Positions 46,755 to 54,475 of a stretch of 64,000 nucleotides of DNA are shown one piece after another (within the stretch, counting starts at the first letter, position 1; every line of letters begins with the position of its first letter). Below the pieces are notes generated by a model. That model was not told the DNA's origin, did not search any database, and saw nothing but the letters and a program-made list of their open reading frames with translations. This DNA is from Muriicola jejuensis (lineage in GTDB: Bacteria; Bacteroidota; Bacteroidia; Flavobacteriales; Flavobacteriaceae). Made by a program: the position numbers and the translations under genes. Location of the stretch: contig NZ_JAABOP010000002.1 in NCBI RefSeq assembly GCF_010671595.1, forward strand, positions 372,001 to 436,000, written 5' to 3'.

Positions 46755-47831
46755 CTAACTCGGGAGAAAGACCACTCCGGAGGAGGAGTCCCTTTTGGCA
46801 CCGGTGACCGAACTGAGTACGTTGATCTCCTGTTCTATCCTCAGTACACCCATAAAAGCGAATACCAGGGCCTCTTTGAATTCGATCAGTTCCCGGGAAG
46901 GGATCTCGAGGATGATGTGCTCCACTGTTTTCTGCTGCAACACTTCGGTGAGGTAGGTGTTGAACGCGCCTCCCCCTGTCACCAGCAGGGTTTTGGAGTC
47001 CTTTGAACTGAGTTTTCGTACCTCCCTGCCGATCTGTCCGCAGATATGATGAACGGCGGTATGTAGCAAGGATTCCATCGAGGCCTTTTCCGCATCGATA
47101 AGAGGTGCTACTTCGGAAATGAACCATTCGTACCCGGTCGACTTAGGATAGGGTTTTTTGTAGTATTCGAGACCGTCCAGAGCCTTTAGAAGTGATGGGT
47201 TGAGCTTTCCCTTCCGGGCCAGTTGCCCTCCCTTGTCATAGGGGATGTCCTCCTTTGCAGTGATATGGTTGAGCAACATATTAGCCACTCCTATATCATA
47301 GGCGATCCGCTTGCCATTGCTGTGAAAGGAGATATTGCTGATCCCGCCCAGATTCAGGCAGAAATCATAAGAAGCGAAGAGGAAATGGTCCCCTACAGGC
47401 ACCAGGGGTGCCCCCTGTCCTCCCAGGGCCACATCGTTGGTTCGGAAATCGCAGATGGTACGTATTCCACTGGCATTGGCCAGGTGCTGCCCGGAACCTA
47501 TCTGGAATGTCAGGCCCTTTTCGGGCTGATGGTGCACGGTATGTCCATGGCTGGATATAAAATCGACTTCCAGACCTTCCTCGTCCTTAAAAAGCCTGGA
47601 TTGCTCCCCCAGCCAGGTGCCATAATCGTTGTGAAGTTGAAACAATTGATCTGCAGGCAGGCTGATGGCCGATTTGAGTTTTTCATATCTCTTTTTGTCA
47701 TAAGCAATGCTCCGGGTGGTCTTGATTTCGAACTCCCAGCGGGTTAGGTTCTTCCAGATATGACAATAGCACAGGTCCAGCGCATCCAGGGAGGTGCCAG
47801 ACATAAGGCCGATAACTTTGTAGATCTTCAT
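46755..47831 (-). CDS. anmK: 1,6-anhydro-N-acetylmuramic acid kinase
   Basis: The 358-residue sugar kinase starts KVIGLMSGTSLDALDLCYCH, has ISSHGHTVHHQPEKGLTFQI, NLGGISNISFHSNGKRIAYD and the C-terminal LLVTGGGAFNTYLTEVLQQ, all AnmK signatures. It opens the anhydro ring of anhMurNAc and phosphorylates it to MurNAc-6-phosphate, the substrate of MurQ encoded 5.8 kb away in the same island. It is the last gene of the minus-strand run permease, glycoside hydrolase, anmK, with 9 bp after the hydrolase gene. Confidence 0.94.
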   Translation of the reverse strand: MKIYKVIGLMSGTSLDALDLCYCHIWKNLTRWEFEIKTTRSIAYDKKRYEKLKSAISLPADQLFQLHNDYGTWLGEQSRLFKDEEGLEVDFISSHGHTVHHQPEKGLTFQIGSGQHLANASGIRTICDFRTNDVALGGQGAPLVPVGDHFLFASYDFCLNLGGISNISFHSNGKRIAYDIGVANMLLNHITAKEDIPYDKGGQLARKGKLNPSLLKALDGLEYYKKPYPKSTGYEWFISEVAPLIDAEKASMESLLHTAVHHICGQIGREVRKLSSKDSKTLLVTGGGAFNTYLTEVLQQKTVEHIILEIPSRELIEFKEALVFAFMGVLRIEQEINVLSSVTGAKRDSSSGVVFLPS

Positions 47832-47840
47832 AGGCTTGTG

Positions 47841-49424
47841 TTAGATGGAAACCGGTAAAACGCCGGTTGCCTCAAATTGACCCAGAAAGTGTTCTGCGGC
47901 TATTTCCTCAAAACCCTTCAGGTCCTGGTAACAAAGGATGATGGCTTCCATTTTGTCCTGCGGAAGATACCTGAGGAAATAAGGGTTGCCAAACAAATAT
48001 ACGATGACCTTGTAATTTTCAATAAGTCGAATGATCAAATCCAAGGTCTTTTCGTGAAGCCCGAACCGACCTTCAGGTTTCGCCCTGGGGAGAAAGATCG
48101 ATAACAGGACTCGCGATCCTTCGCCTATCTTTTCCTGAACGTGCGAAAATTCCGGGTAGCCTTTAACTTCCAGGTAACTATTCCTTTTAAGACCCAGCTT
48201 TCTGATAAATTTCACCCCTTTTTCCTTTCCCATAGAAATAGCGAAAAACCCTTTATCCCTGAATTCCGAAAGGATTTCCTGCTGCCCTTTATGGAAGGTA
48301 AGGCTGTTCCTAGCTGACATTTTGTTATAGGTGTCGGGCACACTTAGGGAGGGGACGGGCCCTGAACTCTGAAAAGCCTTCTCTTTAAGTCGCCATACCC
48401 TTTTGAAACTCTCCTCTATCCGCTTTTCGGTAGCATTTTCGAGGATCTTGTCTATTCCATCCCCTACATGTTCTGCAAAGCAAAGCACATCCGTGCCCGC
48501 CTCAAAGGCGGTCCATTCAAGGCTGCCCTTTTCCGGGAATGCCTTGGAAACACTGTGCATATTCAGGGCATCGGAGACTACCACCCCCTGGTATCCCAGA
48601 GTTTTTCTAAGGAGGCCGTCTATGATCTCCCCGGAAACCGAAGCGGAGACAGGGGTTCCATTTGTCAGGGCGGGTACGGCGATATGTCCTACCATCACCG
48701 CATCCACCCCGTTCCGGATAAGGGCCTGAAAAGGGATGAGTTCTTCTGCCAACAGGTCGGAACCCGATTTAGAGAGTACCGGTAGATGAAGATGGGAATC
48801 TGTTGCCGTGTCCCCGTGACCAGGGAAGTGCTTGGCACAGCTGAGGGTCCCTGCGTCCTGCAGGCCCCTGGAAAACGCCGTGGCATTCATGCTTACCTTT
48901 TCCTTATTCTCTCCGAAAGAGCGGTATCCTATGACCGGGTTGTCCGGGTTGCTGTTGATGTCGGCCACCGGGGCGAAGTTCCACTGAATGCCCGCTGCCT
49001 TGCAGTCCTGTCCGATTTGTTTCCCGATCTCGTAGACCAGGAGGGGATCCTCTCCTGCCCCCAGGGTCATGGCGTAAGGATATTGGGGTGTTTCCTCTAC
49101 GCGCATGGCCAGGCCCCACTCGGCATCAATACTGATCAGAAGAGGATATTTCGCAGCTTTTTGGTATCGGTCGATCAGGTTTCTAAGGAGGTCATAGCTC
49201 TTTTTATTGTAGATCACCTTTTTCTTCCCCTCAAAATTGGTCGCCGCACTGGCCCTGCTGTGGAAGAAGCAGATCCCCCCAACAGCGCCTTCTCTGATAA
49301 GGCCTTCCAGGGTCCTGATCTCCTCCTCAGAGTCATTGATAAACGCAGCCGGCATAAAGAACTGCCCCACTTTTTCCTTAGGAGAAAGGAGAAGGGTGGC
49401 CTGGTCATAGGGAACCACCTTCAT
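47841..49424 (-). CDS. NagZ-like glycoside hydrolase family 3 enzyme
   Basis: This GH3 enzyme has the NagZ-type core: ISIDAEWGLAMRVEETPQ, the KHFPGHGDTATDSH loop that carries the catalytic Asp/His dyad, and the nucleophile region GVVVSDALNMHSV. It would release N-acetylglucosamine from muropeptides. It has no signal peptide, fitting cytoplasmic recycling, and has an extra C-terminal region of about 170 residues beyond the barrel. I place the start at 49424, one base after the permease stop; 49448 (MERKERPEMKVV) is also possible and would overlap it. Confidence 0.88.
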   Translation of the reverse strand: MKVVPYDQATLLLSPKEKVGQFFMPAAFINDSEEEIRTLEGLIREGAVGGICFFHSRASAATNFEGKKKVIYNKKSYDLLRNLIDRYQKAAKYPLLISIDAEWGLAMRVEETPQYPYAMTLGAGEDPLLVYEIGKQIGQDCKAAGIQWNFAPVADINSNPDNPVIGYRSFGENKEKVSMNATAFSRGLQDAGTLSCAKHFPGHGDTATDSHLHLPVLSKSGSDLLAEELIPFQALIRNGVDAVMVGHIAVPALTNGTPVSASVSGEIIDGLLRKTLGYQGVVVSDALNMHSVSKAFPEKGSLEWTAFEAGTDVLCFAEHVGDGIDKILENATEKRIEESFKRVWRLKEKAFQSSGPVPSLSVPDTYNKMSARNSLTFHKGQQEILSEFRDKGFFAISMGKEKGVKFIRKLGLKRNSYLEVKGYPEFSHVQEKIGEGSRVLLSIFLPRAKPEGRFGLHEKTLDLIIRLIENYKVIVYLFGNPYFLRYLPQDKMEAIILCYQDLKGFEEIAAEHFLGQFEATGVLPVSI

Positions 49425-49425
49425 C

Positions 49426-50691
49426 TCAGGTCTCTCTTTTCTTTCCATAGTCAGGAGGATATTGGATGTATTTCAGGAGCCACAGGGAGGGCAGGGCGGC
49501 AAGTACCACCCAAACAAAAAATCCGTCATATCCCAGCCATTCCTGTATATAACCGCTGGCAAGCCCGGGAAGCATCATGCCCAGGGCCATAAAGCCAGTC
49601 GCAATGGCATAATGGGAGGTTTTCGAGATCCCTTCCGCCAGGTAAATCAGATAGACCATAAATCCCGCGATCGCAAAACCATAGCCGAATTGTTCCAGGA
49701 CCACCGTGGTGATCACTGCCGGAAGACTCTCGGTATGGGTAATAGCCAGGAGGGCGTAGAAGGCATTGGGGATGTTCAGGGTCAGGATCATGGGGAGGAA
49801 CCACCGTTTAAGTCCGTGCCTTGAGATCAGGATTCCTCCAAGAATTCCTCCGGCTGTGAGCATGACAACACCTATGGTGCCGTAAATGGTTCCTACTTCG
49901 GCAGTACTGTATCCGAGTCCGCCTGCCTCCGGAGCATCCAGCAGAAAAGGAGCCGCCATTTTCACCAGTTGGGACTCCCCCAGCCGGAAAAAGAGGATGA
50001 ATGCCAATGCTGTGCCTATGCCGGATTTGTTGAAGAAAGAGGAAAAGACCTCCCAAAAACTTCCGGGTTTTTGCAGTACAATGGCTTCAGAAGATTCATA
50101 TCGGGGACAGAGGAAGGCGTTGGTGATGGTAAGGAGTAACATCAGGCAGGCCGTGATGATCATCGTTAGAGACCAGGCCTTGTCACTTTGCCCGTAATAG
50201 TTTTCAAGAAATCCGGCTAAAATGACCAGCAATCCCTGGCCCGTGACCATGGATAACCGGTAAAAGGTACTCCTGACACCGACAAAGAAGGACTGTTTCT
50301 CTTCGGTGAGCCCGATCATGTAATATCCGTCAGAAGCAATATCATTGGTGGCAGAGGCGAAGGAAGCCATCCAGAAACACGCCAGGGTGGTCACGAAGAA
50401 AATATTGGTAGGGAGCAGGAAGCCTATGGCCAGGAAGGAAAGGGCGATCAGCAGTTGCATTCCTAAAAACCAGTTGCGTTTGGTGCCGAAAAGCTCCAGG
50501 AAAGGGCTCCAAAGCGGTTTCAGGACCCAAGGCAGGTAAAGCCAGCTGGTATACAGGCCTATATCCGCATTGCTGATACCGAGTTTCTTGTACATGATCA
50601 CGGAGACCGTGACGATCATTACATAAGGCAGACCCTGCGTAAAGTACAGGGAAGGGATCCAGGCCCAGGCCCGTTTATTCTTCTGTATCAT
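49426..50691 (-). CDS. AmpG-like major facilitator permease
   Basis: The 421-residue protein has about 12 membrane helices and begins RAWAWIPSLYFTQGLPYVMI, a start typical of AmpG-type (PAT family) muropeptide permeases, followed by KPLWSPFLELFGTKRNW (MFS loop) and NDIASDGYYMI. AmpG brings GlcNAc-anhydroMurNAc peptides into the cytoplasm. Placement directly in front of a NagZ-like gene and anmK makes anhydromuropeptide or amino-sugar uptake the best guess, without direct proof. Confidence 0.85.
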   Translation of the reverse strand: MIQKNKRAWAWIPSLYFTQGLPYVMIVTVSVIMYKKLGISNADIGLYTSWLYLPWVLKPLWSPFLELFGTKRNWFLGMQLLIALSFLAIGFLLPTNIFFVTTLACFWMASFASATNDIASDGYYMIGLTEEKQSFFVGVRSTFYRLSMVTGQGLLVILAGFLENYYGQSDKAWSLTMIITACLMLLLTITNAFLCPRYESSEAIVLQKPGSFWEVFSSFFNKSGIGTALAFILFFRLGESQLVKMAAPFLLDAPEAGGLGYSTAEVGTIYGTIGVVMLTAGGILGGILISRHGLKRWFLPMILTLNIPNAFYALLAITHTESLPAVITTVVLEQFGYGFAIAGFMVYLIYLAEGISKTSHYAIATGFMALGMMLPGLASGYIQEWLGYDGFFVWVVLAALPSLWLLKYIQYPPDYGKKRET

Positions 50692-50732
50692 TCCGTTTTA
50701 TACACGCTAAAAATAAGCAAATAAACAAGGTA

Positions 50733-50774
50733 TGCCGCTCCCCACCCGATAAATGTACCGGGTAGGGAACGGCA
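50733..50774 (-). terminator. Large hairpin between nagB-LmbE fusion gene and the permease gene
   Basis: A 16-bp stem, TGCCGCTCCCCACCCG with CGGGTAGGGAACGGCA, closes a 10-base loop. The two mismatches in the DNA become G-U pairs only in the minus-strand RNA, so the structure is built for the minus transcript. It lies 16 bp after the nagB stop; the following sequence is A/T-rich without a clean U run. It may end, attenuate or protect the nagB message. Confidence 0.7.
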
Positions 50775-50790
50775 TCCTGCCTTGCCTGTA

Positions 50791-52734
50791 TCACATGAAA
50801 TGGTAGCGCACAAATCCCTCCATGGCCTCGTATTCAGCCATGCCCAGGGCATTGTATTTCTTTGCGGTTTCCTTGTTCCGCTGTTCGGCACGTTGCCAGA
50901 ATTCCCTCTGGTCGTTGCCGGGGAACATCGCACTGTCCTTCTGGGACTGGTGCTTGAAAATGGCATTCTTTTTTCGCTGCATATCGGCCGGACCTATGGG
51001 GATCGTCATTTCCATGTCTGCAATGTCCCATTCCTGCCAGGCTCCCCTGTATAGCCATACGTAGCAGTCTTTGATCCAGGAAGCTTTCTCCTTCACAAGC
51101 CGGTCCAGGGCCCTGTAGATGATGTTGAGGCAAACCCTGTGTGTGCCATGAGGGTCAGACAGGTCGCCCGCAGCAAAGATCTGATGGGGTTTTATCTTCT
51201 GTAGCAAGTCATAGGTTTGCTGGATGTCGGCTTCCGAATAGGGTTTTTTCTTTACGGTACCGGTCTCGTAGAAGGGGAGGTTCTGGAAATGGGCGTTCTC
51301 TTCCGCGACCCCGCAATAGCGGCAGGCGGCAAGTGCCTCTCCTTTTCTGATCAGTCCTTTGAGCTGCTGGATCAGGGGGCTGTCTACCTGCCCGGGTGTT
51401 TTCTTGTCCAGGAAATCCCGAACTTCCAGCACTTGTTTCTGCAGGACTTTGTCATCTTTTTGGAGATCCCTGGCAAAGTCGAGGAACCGGATCACTTCGT
51501 CATCGAATACCGCAATATTTCCTGAGGTCTGGTAGGCTACATGCACCTCGTGCCCCTGGTCTACGAGGCGGAGCAAGGTACCTCCCATGGAGATGACATC
51601 GTCATCGGGATGCGGACTGAAGATGAGGGAGGTTTTGGGGTAAGGATCCTTCCTTTCAGGCCTTTTGCTGTCGTCTGCATTGGGTTTGCCCCCGGGCCAG
51701 CCTGTAATGGTTCGCTGCAGCTGGTTAAAGACGATCAGGTTGATGTGTTCGGCGGAGCCGATCTCGGCGATCAGGTTACCCATCCCGTATTCGTTGTAAT
51801 CCTCGTTGGTAAGTTTCAGGATAGCCTTGTCTAATTTCCCTGAGAGCCAGATGGCGGCCTTCTTGATCAGGGTGTCATTCCACTGGCATTCGCTGACCAG
51901 CCAGGGGGTGGAGACGCGGGTTAGGGCAGAGGCGGCAGCCTCATCCACGATAAAGTCGCAGTTCTGGTGGTGTTGAAGGAAGGTGGCGGGAACGGATTCT
52001 TTGATAGGACCTTCCACGGCTTTTTTGATCACTTCCGACTTTCCTTCGCCCCAGGCCATCAGGATGATGCGCTTGGCGGAGAGGATGGTTCCAACACCCA
52101 TGGTGATGGCGCGGGCCGGAACGTTTTCAAGGCCAAAGAAGTCACTGGCGGCATCGAGTTTGGTGACCCTGTCGAGCCTTACCAGCCTGGTCTTGCTGAC
52201 CAGGGAAGAACCGGGTTCGTTAAAACCGATGTGGCCGGTTCGGCCTATACCGAGGACCTGGATATCGATCCCACCTGCTTTGAGGATCTTTTGTTCATAG
52301 GCCTGGCAGTAATCGCGCACATCCTCTTTCTCCAGGGAGCCGTCCGGTATATGGATGTTTTCCTTTCGTATGTCTATATGGTCGAAGAGGTGCTCTTCCA
52401 TGAACCTCACGTAGCTATGGATGGAATCCGGCTGCATGGGAAAGTATTCGTCCAGGTTGAAGGTGATCACGTTCTTGAAACTCAGCCCTTCCTCCTTATG
52501 GAATTTAACCAGGTATTCATAGACCTTGGTGGGGGTCGACCCGGTAGCAAGACCGAGGACTACCTTCTTGCCGCTTTTTTGCCTTTGGCGGATGAGGTCG
52601 GCAATCTCATTGGCAACGTAGAAGGAGGCTTCGTCCGAATTCTCGTGGATTTTGGTTCTGATCCTTTCAAATTTTCTAGACTCTTCATCTGTGGGAAAGG
52701 AACTGGTTTCTGAGGCCAGGGGGGAGGTGATCAT
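50791..52734 (-). CDS. nagB: Two-domain amino-sugar enzyme: NagB-type deaminase fused to LmbE/PIG-L-like domain
   Basis: The 647-residue protein joins two folds. Residues about 20-290 are a glucosamine-6-phosphate deaminase (LGLATGSTPTKVYEYLV, TFNLDEYFPM with D95, GIGRTGHIGFNEPGS with H168 and E173). The aspartate two residues before the catalytic histidine in classical NagB (N-D-G-H) is T166 here. Residues about 365-647 are LmbE/PIG-L-like: SPHPDDDVISMGGTLLRL (H375, D378) and DPHGTHR (H529, H532). NagB converts GlcN-6-P to fructose-6-P and ammonia. LmbE relatives remove acetyl groups from N-acetylglucosamine conjugates, so the second half may deacetylate GlcNAc-6-P; this is inference. It is divergent from the DeoR-murQ pair. 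Confidence 0.93.
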   Translation of the reverse strand: MITSPLASETSSFPTDEESRKFERIRTKIHENSDEASFYVANEIADLIRQRQKSGKKVVLGLATGSTPTKVYEYLVKFHKEEGLSFKNVITFNLDEYFPMQPDSIHSYVRFMEEHLFDHIDIRKENIHIPDGSLEKEDVRDYCQAYEQKILKAGGIDIQVLGIGRTGHIGFNEPGSSLVSKTRLVRLDRVTKLDAASDFFGLENVPARAITMGVGTILSAKRIILMAWGEGKSEVIKKAVEGPIKESVPATFLQHHQNCDFIVDEAAASALTRVSTPWLVSECQWNDTLIKKAAIWLSGKLDKAILKLTNEDYNEYGMGNLIAEIGSAEHINLIVFNQLQRTITGWPGGKPNADDSKRPERKDPYPKTSLIFSPHPDDDVISMGGTLLRLVDQGHEVHVAYQTSGNIAVFDDEVIRFLDFARDLQKDDKVLQKQVLEVRDFLDKKTPGQVDSPLIQQLKGLIRKGEALAACRYCGVAEENAHFQNLPFYETGTVKKKPYSEADIQQTYDLLQKIKPHQIFAAGDLSDPHGTHRVCLNIIYRALDRLVKEKASWIKDCYVWLYRGAWQEWDIADMEMTIPIGPADMQRKKNAIFKHQSQKDSAMFPGNDQREFWQRAEQRNKETAKKYNALGMAEYEAMEGFVRYHFM

Positions 52735-52760
52735 AGTATGTCATATTAAGTTGTCCGGGT

Positions 52761-52768
52761 CAAAGGTA
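52761..52768 (-). promoter_or_regulatory. -7 promoter box of the nagB-LmbE fusion gene
   Basis: The minus strand reads TACCTTTG, exact TAnnTTTG, 26 bp before the ATG at 52734. The first operator dyad begins 17 bp upstream, where the -33 box would lie. Confidence 0.7.
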
Positions 52769-52784
52769 GGAAATAAAATTATAT

Positions 52785-52826
52785 CTTGCAGTATTTTGCA
52801 AGAAAATATGCAGTAATGTGCAATAT
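52785..52826. promoter_or_regulatory. Two tandem TGCA-N6-TGCA dyads, probable operator of the DeoR-type regulator
   Basis: The first dyad, CTTGCAGTATTTTGCAAG (52785-52802), is a perfect 6-bp inverted repeat with a 6-bp spacer. The second has TGCAGTAATGTGCAA at 52809-52823 and the same TGCA-N6-TGCA geometry. The 15-bp cores agree at 13 positions and are 22 bp apart, two helical turns. They lie between the divergent nagB fusion and deoR-type genes, overlapping the nagB -33 region, so repression of nagB by the adjacent regulator is likely. Confidence 0.75.
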
Positions 52827-52904
52827 ATTATTTATTTTAGTCGAAATATTACATGAAACAGCAATAAATAGAAGGCGGTAACGGCCAAAAAATCAAATAG
52901 AACT

Positions 52905-53654
52905 ATGCTAAAGGAAGAACGGCAACAACTCATCTTAAACGAGGTAGACCTCCACAACCGGGTCTTGCTCACGGACCTGGCCGAAAAACTGGAGGTCTCC
53001 ATAGATACGGTGAGGCGGGATGTGAAGGAACTCGATGGGGGCAGTAAACTGAGGAAGGTCCACGGCGGGGCCGTCTCTTTGGGCTACACTCATACGGCGG
53101 CCCGAAGTTCGAATGTATATGCCCTCAATGAGAAGATGGCCATAGCCGAAAAGGCGGTCGGCCTGCTCAAGGAAGGCGCCGTCGTTTTTATCGACGGGGG
53201 GACCACCTGTCTGGAGATGGCCAGGATGATCCCGCCCAAATTAAAACTGACCTGTTTTACCTTTAGCCTGCCCGTAGCCATCCAGTTGGCGGGTATGCCG
53301 CATGTGGACCTCATTTTTATAGGAGGCAGGATCTCCCCGGAATCCATGATCTCTAATGGGGCCTATACCATTCAGCGTCTCGCTGAAGTGCGTTTTGATT
53401 ATGCCTTCCTCGGTACGGGGTACGTCGATGCCCTGCACGGACTGACGGAATTCGACTGGGATGTGGTACAGCTAAAAAAGGCCGTGATTCGGGCTTCCAA
53501 AAAAGCTGTACTTTTGTGTATCTCGGAAAAACTCAATTCTCAGCATCGTTTCAAGACTTGTGATATCAATGAGATCAATACGATGATCACGGAATTATCC
53601 CCCGAGAGCAATCTGTTAAACCTTTTCAGAAACCAGGATCTTCGCCTGTTATAA
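52905..53654 (+). CDS. DeoR/GlpR-family transcriptional regulator
   Basis: The 249-residue protein has the DeoR helix-turn-helix (LAEKLEVSIDTVRRDVKELD, LRKVHGGAV) and the sugar-phosphate-binding C-terminal domain with the IDGGTTCLEMA motif. These regulators are usually released from DNA by a phosphosugar. Given the neighbours, GlcN-6-P, GlcNAc-6-P or MurNAc-6-P is a natural effector, by inference. It is 2 bp before murQ and divergent from nagB, with two inverted repeats between. A promoter for this pair was not clear (TATTTTAG at 52833 is one base off). Confidence 0.92.
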   Translation: MLKEERQQLILNEVDLHNRVLLTDLAEKLEVSIDTVRRDVKELDGGSKLRKVHGGAVSLGYTHTAARSSNVYALNEKMAIAEKAVGLLKEGAVVFIDGGTTCLEMARMIPPKLKLTCFTFSLPVAIQLAGMPHVDLIFIGGRISPESMISNGAYTIQRLAEVRFDYAFLGTGYVDALHGLTEFDWDVVQLKKAVIRASKKAVLLCISEKLNSQHRFKTCDINEINTMITELSPESNLLNLFRNQDLRLL

Positions 53655-53656
53655 CT

Positions 53657-54472
53657 ATGTCTGCATTTAAAAAAATCACGGAAGGGGATTCCGATTACGA
53701 TCGCCTGGAGGAAATGTCAACCGCTGAACTCCTTACCAATATCAACAGGGAAGACCAGAAGGTGGCAGAGGCCGTGGCCCTTGCCATTCCGCAAATTGAA
53801 TGGCTTGTCGAACAACTCGCGGAACGATTCCTGAAAGGAGGCAGGCTCTTTTATATTGGAGCAGGGACCAGTGGTCGGCTTGGTATCCTGGACGCTTCCG
53901 AGATCCCACCTACCTTCGGACTGCCCCATGAACGTGTAATCGGCCTGATAGCCGGAGGGGACTCAGCCATCAGGAAGGCCGTGGAATTCGCCGAAGATGA
54001 CAGAGAACAGGCCTGGAAGGACCTGGAGGCTTATGGGATCAACTCCCTGGACACGGTGGTGGGAATTGCCTCCTCAGGTACCACACCCTATGTGATCGGA
54101 GGGGTGAAAACTGCCCGCAGGAATGGGCTATTGACTGCAGGGATCACGAACAACCCCGGATCTCCTCTTGCCCTGGAAGCCGAGATCCCCATCGAAATTC
54201 CCGTTGGACCCGAATTTGTTACGGGTAGCACCCGAATGAAGGGGGGTACCTCCCAGAAACTGGCCTTGAACATGATCTCCACAGCCCTTATGATCCGAAT
54301 TGGCAGGGTCAGGGGGAACAAAATGGTGAATATGCAGCTGAGTAACAACAAGCTGGTAGACCGGGGTACCAGATACCTAATGGACAGCCTGGGGCTCGAC
54401 TATGAGAAGGCCACCGAGGTCCTCAGGGAGTACGGGTCTGTCAAAAAGGCCATGGACGCATACGGGAAGTAA
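53657..54472 (+). CDS. murQ: N-acetylmuramic acid 6-phosphate etherase
   Basis: The 271-residue SIS-domain protein has LFYIGAGTSGRLGILDASEI, the acidic segment FAEDDREQAWKDL, GIASSGTTPYVIGGVKTARR and VGPEFVTGSTRMKGGTSQKL. It removes D-lactate from MurNAc-6-phosphate, leaving GlcNAc-6-phosphate. It is somewhat shorter than typical (about 300). It follows the regulator by 2 bp. With AnmK it forms the anhydro-MurNAc salvage branch; the product still has its acetyl group, which NagB cannot accept, so a deacetylase is needed downstream. Confidence 0.95.
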   Translation: MSAFKKITEGDSDYDRLEEMSTAELLTNINREDQKVAEAVALAIPQIEWLVEQLAERFLKGGRLFYIGAGTSGRLGILDASEIPPTFGLPHERVIGLIAGGDSAIRKAVEFAEDDREQAWKDLEAYGINSLDTVVGIASSGTTPYVIGGVKTARRNGLLTAGITNNPGSPLALEAEIPIEIPVGPEFVTGSTRMKGGTSQKLALNMISTALMIRIGRVRGNKMVNMQLSNNKLVDRGTRYLMDSLGLDYEKATEVLREYGSVKKAMDAYGK

Positions 54473-54475
54473 GCT

